Part shown: positions 54,105 through 64,000 of the stretch, piece by piece
Numbering within the stretch: the first letter of the stretch is position 1
Layout of the letters: the number at the start of each line of letters is the position of its first letter
DNA from: Spinacia oleracea
Taxonomy: Eukaryota; Streptophyta; Magnoliopsida; Caryophyllales; Amaranthaceae
Reading direction: 5' to 3'
Assembly: GCF_020520425.1 (NCBI RefSeq)
Contig: NC_079487.1
Coordinates: 128,362,385 to 128,426,384, forward strand
Length of the DNA: 64,000 nt
The notes under the pieces: model-generated
Database searches by the model: none
Told to the model about the DNA's origin: nothing
The model's input: the letters and a program-made list of their open reading frames with translations, nothing else
Position numbers and translations under genes: made by a program

Positions 54105-55576
54105 TGTTATAATTATTCTTGATTTAATTTAAGTAACAGTTGTTATTAATTCTATTGTGAGAGGGGGTATAATAGATTGTTATATAAGGGGGACACCAAA
54201 AGTGCAATTTCTAAATTGATCTCAAAAGTTCCCTTATATAATAGAGATAAATTTAGTATCAAAATCAAAATTTAAATCTTCATTTTTGTGGAAGAGGAAG
54301 AGTTTACTTTTAAAAGGTTTGATTCCATATAATGGTAGAGCATAAGAATTTTATGGGGGGAAAAGCATGGAATTTAATAAGAATTTTGACTTTTACAATC
54401 AAGTTACAAATACTTGGCTTTTATTAGTTAGCAAAAATGACAAAGGAAAGCTACTCATAAATTTACTCATATGAACTTAACAATTTTCTTATGCTCACAC
54501 TGACTACGAATTACATGATTAAATCTCATGCGCAATTTCAGTTATATTATCAATAAACTCTGAAAAAATTCTCTTTGCAATTTTAGCACAAACAAAAACA
54601 CATACCGACATATAAGTTGCATTAGAATTGCAATTGCAATTGTTTTTTTTTTAAACAATTCCAATTATGTAATATCGTAACTAATAGAGTATTGTCGGTT
54701 CAATCAATTATACTTCCATTTCCTAGCCTATCAAAATCACTAGTGAAAGAAAATACAAGTATGATAGAATTAGTACTTGCAAATATCTTAATTACTTATA
54801 TAACAAATTGAGTGTCATTTTCAAACTAAAATGATAAATTTGTTTAAATTAATACTTTTAAGTATATTGAGGCAAAACATTTACAATCTATGAAGTACAA
54901 CATTAGTAAACAACATAAATTTGTCACTTAGAGCGAAAATTTTCAATTTGACCTTTATAAAACATGTGAAAATGTAACTTAAAGTTGTTACCGTATAAGT
55001 TTAAATGAGTCTAGTTCAGATAAGTCTAATCTAGTTTTTTTTACAGACAATTTACACATATATAAGATTTTCCCACAAAAATAAATCCAGATAAGTTAAT
55101 TTTAGTTGATTTTTATTGAACTAAAACATAGCCTTATGAAAGGGGAAAAAAGAATTAAACATTTTAACCTTAAGAAAGTGAAACAATAGTATGCAAAGTC
55201 AACTTAAACACAACCCACGAAATGAACCAATTTCAATCAAAATCAAACCCCCAAATAAAAATGTTCCATCAACCAAAAAGTTATGGTGGGGAACAAAACA
55301 AAAACAAAAACAATTAAAATAAAAAATAAAAGATCTTTTACACAGTAAAGAAGGATCTAATACTCACCAAGCGTTTTTTGTTCACTGGACAATTTCATAT
55401 TTCTCTCTCCACCCATCTCATTTTTTTTAATGCTACTCCATTTTTTTTTACTATTATCTTACAATTTTTAATTCCCTCTCTAACTTGATTGATTTCAAGA
55501 ATTTTCATTTTTAATTTGAAAAAACTTAATTATATTCCGGTGAAGAATTCTCGCCGGAGAGCCACCGTAGGAGGGG
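54105..55576 (+). promoter_or_regulatory. Upstream region of the SMXL gene
   Basis: AT-rich DNA with no gene. The last ~200 bp is CT-rich (TTTCTCTCTCCACCCATCTC) and probably contains the 5'UTR. No core element could be assigned. Confidence 0.45.
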
Positions 55577-58500
55577 ATGCCGACGGCGGTGACAACGGCG
55601 AGACAATGTTTAACAGAGGAAGCAGCAAAAGCGTTAGACGACGCAGTATCAGTAGCCAAACGAAGGAACCACGCACAAACGACGTCGCTTCATGCAGTAT
55701 CAGCTTTACTCTCTCCATCTTTCTCTCTCGTCCGAGAATCTCTGACACGTTGTCGGAGCTCCGCTTACTCGCCACGTCTGCAATTCCGAGCACTGGAGCT
55801 CTGTGTGGGCGTCTCACTGGATCGTCTCCCTTCTTCCAAAATTACCCCTCAAGAGAATGACGATTTTGCCCCTCCTATCTCCAACTCTCTCATGGCTGCC
55901 ATCAAACGGTCGCAGGCGAATCAACGGCGGCAACCTGAGATGTATCACTTTAATCCGTTACACGTCAGCAACATCCATGGAAGTTGTAGTACTAGCTCCA
56001 GCAACAACAACAATAATAATATAAACAATAATACTTTTAATAACAATAATATTTCAATTTCTTCGATAAAAGTGGAGTTGAAGCATTTCGTGCTATCGAT
56101 TTTGGATGATCCAATTGTGAGTCGGGTATTCGGGGAAGCGGGTTTTCGGAGCTCCGAGATAAAGCTATCGATACTTCACCCACCGAGATGGGCCCCAAGC
56201 CCAAGCTTAAGCCCAGGTTCGAGATGTCCTCCATTGTTTCTCTGTAATTTGATGGATTTTCCGGGGTACTTCGGGGAGATTGATGAGAATTGTAAGAGGA
56301 TAGGGGAGGTGATGGTGAAGAAGAAGGAAAAGAATCCTCTGCTTGTGGGTGTATGCGCTAAGGATGCACTCGCAAAGTTTAAAGAGTGTGTTTGGAAGCA
56401 GAAGTTTGATGGGTTTCCAGTGGGAATTCATGGGTTGAAGTTGTTTTGCTTGGAAAAGGAGATTAAGGAGTTTGTTCTTGGGAAGAGTGAGAAAAATGAA
56501 GTGCTGGATTTGAGGATTAAGGAAGTTAGATCAATGGTGGAGAATTGTAGTTTGGTTGGACCTGGAATTGTGATTAATTTGGGAGAATTGAAGGTTTTGG
56601 TTGATGATGAAAATGAAAATGATATGATGAATCAAGTGGTTTTGAAGTTGAGTAATTTGGTTGAAGTTCATGGGAAGAAGATTTGGTTGATTGGTTTTGC
56701 TGCTAATTATGAAACTTACTCTAATTTTGTGGCTAAGTTTCCAACTCTCGAGAAAGATTGGGATCTTCATCCTCTGCCTATTACTTCCTCTAGATCTTCA
56801 TTCGACGGATTTAATTCTAAATCCAGGTCAGTCATTTTATTATTATTGTTTCATTTTTGTTTGGCTGCGTAGATGTACACGGATTGATCAGGTCATGACT
56901 CATGAAGTCATGAGTCATGAGTACGAGCCTCGAGTTTTAAACATGTGACTTGTGTATTTTATAATATGGTTGTGGATTTCCTATGTACGGAGTAATATGA
57001 AGTGGTGCTTATTATACTAGTAAAATAAAATAGTACTGCTGTCACATTTTCTTGATGGAAATTGAATTGAATATTAACTCCAACTTACAAATAATTTTTG
57101 TCACTATATTTATTGATAATTATATAATATCAGTATGACAGTGTGACATGGGGAGGATTATAAAAATGAAGAGAAGAATGGTAAACCGGGAAAGTGTTGA
57201 TTATGGCTGTGTTACTTATGCAAGTTGATGACAATTTTGCTGGTCTTTCATTTGAGTAAAGATAAATAAGTTTCCCTGGGAGTGGAAGAAATGGTCTCTC
57301 TTAGGGGTATTTTGGTAATTTTCTTGGTTAAAGATCCGATGGACTAACAATTTTCGAAATAGCAATTTAACATTTCTTTAAAAAATAAATAGCAATTCAA
57401 GTAAATACCTTGGAAAGTTGATCATTTTATCAAATCTTTTAAAATAGTCCACAGTTCCTGCTTTCATTCTTGCCAAACCATAAGTTATGAATCAGGCCAT
57501 AACACTGTGAGTCTGTATTAAGTTCCTTGCTTCATGATTTATGCGTTTATATCATTATGATCACCCAATTGTGAGTATGATGCAGAAGTTATTGGCTTAC
57601 TGTAATTGTAAATGATTGTGCGCTGGAACATGTAACCACTAACCAATGTGTTATGTGTGCATGTTTGAGCACCTGACTCATTTTCTACTGAATCTGACAG
57701 TCGCATGTACATGATATACTTACAGCTTGATGGGGTCCTTTGTTCCCTTTGGTGGTTTCTTTCCAACACCTTCTGACTACAGACCTCCGATAACTGCTGT
57801 TCAACACTCATTTACTCGTTGTAATGCATGTAATGACAAGTATGAGCAAGAGCTTGACACTATCCTGAGAGAAGGATCATCTATTTCATCTGCTGATCAG
57901 GACTCTGTAACTTTGCCTTCCTGGTTGCAGAGATCAAAATCAGACTTGGGTAAGGGAGGAGATATCGTCACACAGGTGTGTAACTCCTTTTCGATTTTTC
58001 TACTTCTTTTTACCATTACATATATGGATAAATCCGCGTAGTATTTGGACTAATTTTAGTATTGGTCATGAATTTGTTGGTAGTAGTTTTATATGAACTG
58101 CTCGTCCATTCAGTGCAGGTCAAGGATGTGAAAACAGCATCAAATGAAAAAACTAAACAGCTGCAGAAAAAATGGGATGATCATTGTCGGCATGTTCATC
58201 AAAGTCCCATGTTTCCTTCTCCAGGAGTTTCTTTAGCCAGGTTGCAATCGGGCTTCCCATTTACACCAGATAATAGGCAGGGTGGCAGCTGCAGCAGTGG
58301 AGATTCTTCTCTGAATGAGAGAGCATGCTCCAATTCCAGTTCCGGAATGCAGAATGTGTCTCCTCATCAGCAGTCTACAAAACCCGACTTCCCAAAACCA
58401 GCCGTAGTAGAAGTACCACAATGCCAATCAGCTGAGAGAGAGCGCATAGCTCCCCCGGTGTATCCCATTGATAAATCAAGACTGCCTCCAAACCAAATCA

Positions 58501-59918
58501 CAGCTATTTCTGTCACTACTGATTTAGGTTTGGGGACAATCTATGCATCTAAATGCGAGTTAAAGAAGCCGTTCTTGCAAGCTCATTTGCAGCCTTCTCC
58601 AGGCCCCATTTCAACTAATCAAGGGATCTTTAACAAGAAAGATTCTTCACAAACTGCTCAATCTTCCTTCTATGGACTGGACCCTGATTACAAACCACTT
58701 CTGAAAAAATTGAGTGAGGCAGTTGCATGGCAAGGTGAAGCCATCAGCAGAATTACTGAAATAGTGTCTTGTTGTAAAAGTGGAAACGGACGTCAACGGG
58801 CTGCAAACATCAGAGGGAATAATATGTGGCTCAGTTTTCTTGGACCTGATAAAATTGGAAAAAAGAGGATAGCTGAAGCACTTGCTGATTCAATTTTTGC
58901 TGGAAGCAGAGACCGCCTGATATCTGTGGATTTGAGTGCCCAAGATAAGATTGACAAGGTTAACTCCCTCTTTCATTGTCAAGGATCACAAGATTTTGAC
59001 ATAAATATGAGCAGAATAACAGTTGTGGATCATATAGCCCAGGAATTGTGTAAGAAGCCACATTCTGTTGTCTTCCTTGAAAATATAGATGAGGCAGATT
59101 TAGTGGTGCAAAATAGCTTGTCCCATGCCATTCAGACAGGTAAATTTCAGGATTCACGTGGCAGAGAAATCGGGATAAATAATGTGATATTTGTTACAAC
59201 TTCTTCCATTACCAAGGATGAGAGAAGTCTCTCTCCAAGGAAGGAATTCATCAAATTTCAGGAGGAAAAGATTTTGGAAGCTAAAAACTGGCAAATGCAG
59301 CTAGCTACCAGAAGTGTGTTAGCTGATACAAATAGAAGTAACGAGGCAACTGTTTCACTTTTGCCCTCAAAATGTTCCTCAAACCAAGAGTTCTCAGCTA
59401 AGAGGAAGCTTTCCCACATCATCAATGACAGCTCGGAGAACTTAGAGGTATCAAAACGTGCCCAGAAAACCCCGAAAAGTTCTCTTGATTTGAATTTGCC
59501 ATTGGAAGATACAGAAGAGGGTGATGAGATGGACATTTGTGGAAGAGCTTGGCTGGAAGGTTTCTTTGGCCAAGTGGATGGAAATGTAATATTTAAGCCC
59601 TTTGATTTTGATGCTGTTGCAGACAAGTTATTAAGGAAGGTGCGGTCGAAGTTTGAGGACACATATAGAGGGGAAAGAATATCACTAGAAATTGAACATG
59701 AAGTGATGGTTCAGATTCTAGCAGCAGCCTGGTTTTCAGACAAGGAGGGCCTTGAGCATTGGATTGAACAGGTTCTATACACAAGTTTCTCGGAAGCCCG
59801 GGAAAAATACGGTTTATCAGCTGATTCAGTTGTAAGATTAAGCTGTGTTGAAGGTGTTCCTGTAAAAGAATGGGTTTCTGGCATTCGTCTTCCCAAGAGA
59901 ATAAATATCGGTATCTGA
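55577..59918 (+). CDS. SMXL6/7/8 (D53)-type strigolactone-signalling repressor
   Basis: A nuclear ClpB-like co-repressor that in known family members is destroyed by the D14-MAX2 system on strigolactone perception. Exons: 55577-56826, 57726-57975, 58119-59918; 1099 residues, normal for the family. The start MPTAVTTARQCLTEEAAKAL is the D53/SMXL6-8 signature, as are RSSAYSPRLQFRALELCVGV and SVSLDR-type sequence of the double Clp-N domain (about 1-190, with a lineage Asn-rich insert) and VELKHFVLSILDDPIVSRVF. The C-terminal AAA-like part has a degenerate P-loop (GPDKIGKKRIAEALA, near 740) and an EAR motif LDLNLPL at 956-962, the TOPLESS-binding site. Oddity: where D53 relatives have RGKT before VVD, this protein has SRIT (798-801), so the degron is altered while the EAR motif is kept. 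Family call is firm; which of SMXL6/7/8 is not. Confidence 0.94.
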
Positions 59919-60929
59919 GTTTCGTCCATTCGATCTCCTAGCTTTTTGGTTTAGTGTAATCCCCAGATTACAGCCATGATTTGGCTAAGTGATCTGATAT
60001 ATATATTTTTTTCCTGGGTGGTTTTTGCATGTATGTATTATATGTGCTGCACTTTTGACCACAGTTTAGAAAAAGAAAAGATGTATAAAGCTATGCTAGT
60101 CTTTAGATATACTGTATGTATATTTCTAAGTCCCCTTCTTTGACTTAAATTTAGCTGATACAGCTTGCTCCAATGTCGTATAGTGCAATACTTGAAGGTT
60201 GTGTTCGTCAAGAATAACCGAACAGATGAAGCTATAATCTAATCCAAGAGTCAGGTAGTAATAACATTTGAATAAGAATTGTTTTAGTAGTGGTTATAAT
60301 ATTAAACAATTAGTCTAGAAATAATGATCATAATCAACTAGACCCGATTAAATCAGTTAGAAAAACATGTTCAAAACAGATAAAGAGATCAACCCTTGCG
60401 CCGGAAAAATGCAAAACAAGACAGAATCGCAGATATTACAGACGAAGCGAAACCGTTGTTTTTGTCATTGCAACACTGAACACTAGTAAGTTGGTGAAAT
60501 TTGTACGTTTACCTTTAACTTTCTCTTGTAATTGAATCCAAAACTTCGATTTCCTAATGATTTCTGCCTCATATTTCTCGAATATATATACTATTATTTG
60601 GATTCATTCTGAAATTGCAGCAGTTGGGATTTGTCAGTTGAGAACAAACCCTATGGAAGCCCTCCCCGGTTATACTTTGTGAAATGACCAACTAAAATTC
60701 ACCAAACTGGGTTCATCCCGTATAGTGAATTAGTGATTGTGGACTCGTACAAGGGCAATTTTCCTACCATCCTTGACCACTGGAGCCAAAAAAAATGCAG
60801 AGTTGTACCTTTTGAAGCTAGTTTAGCTCCCATTTTCGGGTTGATTCAACTCAAATAATCCAAAAAAGTCGCTTCCTTCTCTACTCTACATAGGGCGAAT
60901 CTCTTTTTTTACGGGGAAAAACAATATCA
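59919..60929 (+). other. SMXL 3' flank and intergenic DNA
   Basis: The first 200-300 bp is likely 3'UTR. The remainder shows no supported gene. Confidence 0.55.
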
Positions 60930-60938
60930 TTAATAATA

Positions 60939-62291
60939 GGCAAAATTCACATAAACAGTCCCAACTATTAACATCCTTCTTTAAACGATCCCAACTATCG
61001 ATTAACTATGATTGGACCGAATTATATATCCTATTTTATAACAATGGGCTTTAATAAAAACATGACCTGCTATAGCAGGTAAAAACTCCTGTGATGTTTA
61101 ATGAAACAAAAAATTTATTTTTATTTTTATTTTTTCTCCTTCACTTTTCTTTTCCACTTTTTTTTCTCTCCTTCCTTTCCCTTATTATGCTGTTGTTAAC
61201 TTTTCATTTCTTCGTACCAAATACCAGTGAGTCATAAATAACTCCCTCTTCTTCTTTCTAATGTTAGACACCATTACCCCATTAACACAGAGGTTTTTCT
61301 TTTTCTTTTTCAAAATTCGAATGTGTGTGTGTGAAGCTGTGCAAAGGTCCATTTATGCGGGAATTAAATGGAATTTCGGCAAACAATGGTAATTTAAGTA
61401 ACTCAGTACTCTTGTTTTCTGGGTTAAAGATTGAGAATTCAAAACCAATATTTTGGGATAGATAATTTGTTGTTTTGATTAGATTAGTTTTGTTTGATTA
61501 CACGATATAGTGGGCAAGCATGGTTTGATTATTTGATTGACCTTTGCAAGGTTGTCACTTGTCAGGACTCACTCAGGTGTTAGACATTGATCTAGTGGGT
61601 AAGCTTAATTAGTCTAGTTAATTGGTTTAATTTATTATCACAATTACATAATTGGAATTAAACTTTGAAGCCATAGCCATGGAGGCTATGAATAATTTTG
61701 AAGAGAAAAAGACCCAATATATATACCAAAACCAATGAGGTGAAAGAATTAAAGAGGGGGAGAAAAGAGGGTTTCTAAACCTCAAGTGACTTGTGTCCAC
61801 ATGGACACAAGTGATCCAAATACAATCATCTTGAGTATTAACACATAATATATCAGTACCAAAATGCAAAATTGCTTAGAAATACCACCAATATAAGTCA
61901 TATGTGTTATTATTAATATTCCCATGATTTGTATTGGTACTAACATATTCTGTATTGGTACTCCAAATTCTGTATTGGTACTCACTTGTGTCCAATATGG
62001 ACACAAGTCACTTGTGACAAAGACTTCCTCGGGGAGAAAAATAAAATACAGAAGAAAAATGGAAAAGGAAAGGGAAAGACAAAAGTTAAAAATAAAAAGA
62101 TATTTTTGTTTCATTAAACATCACGTGCTATGCACGTGTATAGGTTTTTACCTGCTACAACAGGTCGTTTTTTTATTAAGGCCCATTGTTATAAAATAGA
62201 ATAAATAGTTCAGCCCAGTCACAATTAATCGATACTTGGGACTGTTTAAAGAAGAATGTTGATAGTTGGGACTGTTTACGTGAATTTTGCC
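60939..62291. mobile_element. Mutator-like element, non-autonomous, complete
   Basis: Inverted termini of ~175-185 bp (60939-61112 and 62105-62291) begin GGCAAAATTCACATAAACAG and carry TCCCAACTAT repeats and a CCTGCTATAGCAGG palindrome. A perfect 9 bp target duplication TTAATAATA lies at 60930-60938 and 62292-62300, diagnostic of MULEs. The interior has no transposase. Confidence 0.92.
61784..62022. mobile_element. Palindromic element nested in the MULE
   Basis: AGTGACTTGTGTCCACATGG, then ACACAAGTGATCC, at the left and CACTTGTGTCCAATATGGAC, then ACAAGTCACTTG, at the right are inverted copies, each itself palindromic. CTGTATTGGTACT recurs three times inside (about 61950-61980). Confidence 0.6.
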
Positions 62292-62300
62292 TTAATAATA

Positions 62301-62800
62301 AGCCATACGACATCTACAATGATAACATACATCTGCATACTACAGATTCAAAGAATATACATAACTGTTACAATCAAAGCAATTACTATTCTGCATCCTA
62401 AAGCACATCTCGTATTCCACCGCTTCTAGCTTGACACGAGCAGTGATTTTCGATGATTTCACATATTTTCAAGTAGAGCCCTTCGCAATCTGCACACGAA
62501 TTGTTCTGATTGACGAGTTGATGATAAACTCTAAACCTGTATGAATCCATCCTTCCCAATTATTGAAACCCTAAAAAAATTCTCATCCATGAATGAGAAT
62601 CAAGAACCTAGAAAACTCTAGGAAAACCCCAAATAAATTGGGAACAACCCAAAAATCAGGCCCGCACGATAGGGCGAATCTGTATTCCTCAGTTATCGTT
62701 ATCTAAGGGCCTGCAATTCAAAAGTTAGGCCCGCACGATATAATGCTCCATAACCCCTAATTGTTATACCTGGGTACAACTATCTCTTGCTATAGGAACC
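62301..62800. other. Spacer with weak small ORF
   Basis: A minus-strand frame 62550-62398 (50 residues, MDSYRFRVYHQLVNQN..., Cys-rich CADCEG..CSCQ) starts with ATG and resembles a short first exon, but it is not recognised and has no partner exon. GGCCCGCACGATA is repeated near 62660 and 62731. No other gene was seen. Confidence 0.3.
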
Positions 62801-63130
62801 CCCCAAAACGACGCGTCTGTGTTGTTTGCTCTTTCTCGTTGTATCGTTTGTTCTTTCATGTTGTTTTTTTAATTTATCATAAAATTGTTCACAATTGTTG
62901 TATTGTTTGTTCTTTCTTCTGAAATTTTATGTTCTTTTTTATATTGTTTGTTCTTTTTTGTTGAATTGTTTGTTCTTTTTTGTTTGTTCATAATAATTAT
63001 CCGTTTAATGTTCATAATGAAATCGTTCATACTTTTTGTTTTATTTGTTAATACCTTTTGTATTGTTTGTTCTTTCTTGTTCTATTCCTGAGCATCTTTT
63101 ATACCCTTGTTCTTTCTTTTTAACCTATTT
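62801..63130. repeat. Degenerate TTGTTTGTTCTTT tandem repeat
   Basis: GTTTGTTCTTT-like words recur roughly every 20-40 bp with variable spacing. Confidence 0.65.
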
Positions 63131-64000
63131 GTTTTCTTTACATGCTCATCATTTTCAAATCAATAAATGTTCATTTTTAAGTTACTTGTGATCATCATAT
63201 CAAATTACTTACTATTTTCATTTTCAGCCTACAACAATGAGGAAATTGAAACCGCGAAAGTCAAATATTATGTTCAAATCACACTTCATACACACATTCA
63301 AAAATATAAGAACTCGAGACTACATCAAAAGCAAGATTCAAGATTGAAGATATAGAAAAATAAGTGAATGATTTCTACCAATATCCTGTAATTCAAGTAC
63401 AATTTTACATAGGCAATGCCTAAAATGTTCAATTTTTTTTTAGTAAAATATGTTATTTGACATGTTTTAATTGCTCAATATATGTTCAAAGTAAAAACAT
63501 AGTAATGCAATAACTAAGTTCATTTTAAAATTAGTAAATACTCATTTCACAATCAGTAGATAAATGTTCATTTCTAAATTAGTTGAATAAATGAAGCTTG
63601 ACAAATAATTAGATAAACGTTCATATTTGAATGAGTAGATAATTCATTTTCAAATAAATCAATAAATAACCATTTCCAAAATAGTAAATATTCATTTCCA
63701 AAATAATAAATATTCATTTTGGATGGGGGTACAATCAGCTCTGACTGTAGACGAATCCAACCAAAAATTTGCAAATCTATACTATTAAGTATTAACACAT
63801 CTGGCCCATGATTAGAGAGAATCCATAGACAAAAAAGTCCAACAGCAACAAATAGGTGTTGATGGGCTTTAACGAGATCATGCACCATAAAAGTGCGCAC
63901 AACCACATGTTGAATTGTTGAAATACGGGGAGTACTATCGCAGTCTGATTTTACTTGGCGCAATCCTTTTTACTTTTATTTTTTTCATTCTAAAAAAAAT
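63131..64000. repeat. Degenerate ATGTTCATTT repeat and AT-rich edge
   Basis: AAATGTTCATTT / AATATTCATTTCCAAA words recur between about 63165 and 63720. 63721-64000 shows no supported gene. Confidence 0.5.

Noticed and set aside
63574-63963. 129-residue minus-strand frame
   Set aside because: No ATG start (begins at TTG), hydrophobic AT-driven composition, overlaps degenerate repeats.

Overview
The window looks like nuclear DNA of a flowering plant. It is intron-rich and AT-rich, and dense in MITEs whose ends read CTCCCTCCGTCCC. The motif ACTCCGTA / CGGAGTAC recurs constantly, which I associate with Caryophyllales, most likely Amaranthaceae (spinach, beet or goosefoot type). The species is an inference; the genes themselves are clearly eudicot.

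Layout. 1-3113 (minus) is a long, uninterrupted reverse-transcriptase ORF that runs off the left edge. It has N-terminal zinc fingers and a C-terminal CCHC plus PD..D region, and is preceded by a repeat-rich leader. 4588-6038 is a TIR element with ~150 bp inverted ends. 6077-7781 is a duplicated block copied from 29969-31823; it is butted against the stop codon of a DUF6598-like gene (7782-8804, minus, with a 5'UTR intron). 9.4-19.8 kb is a repeat zone: a fold-back MITE, a ~100 bp minisatellite, a Mutator-like element (11997-13837) with a transposase remnant and a zf-GRF gene, two SINE candidates, a Helitron and a solo LTR.

19.8-30.2 kb holds three tandem phosphoinositide-specific phospholipase C genes, all plus strand, nine exons each, with conserved intron positions. 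A relic of a further PLC exon lies downstream. Convergent to them is an intronless CRINKLY4-related receptor kinase (31633-34122, minus), followed by a five-exon organellar ribosomal protein S18 gene (35159-37118, minus). 37.2-55.5 kb is almost entirely nested small transposons and simple repeats. 55577-59918 is a three-exon SMXL/D53-type strigolactone-signalling repressor. 60939-62291 is a third Mutator-like element with a perfect 9 bp target duplication, and the right edge is AT-rich repeat.

Functionally, the PLC genes (phosphoinositide cleavage), the CCR-type kinase (surface receptor) and the SMXL repressor (hormone signalling) are independent signalling genes; nothing suggests a biosynthetic cluster. 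The most notable points are: (i) the SMXL protein has an altered RGKT degron; (ii) two of the three PLC genes lack a GT donor at a conserved intron; (iii) the retroelement ORF has an architecture typical of endonuclease-type (R2-like) non-LTR elements, which are not usual in flowering plants; (iv) a segmental duplication has given one gene a foreign 3' end. No tRNA, rRNA or CRISPR was seen.
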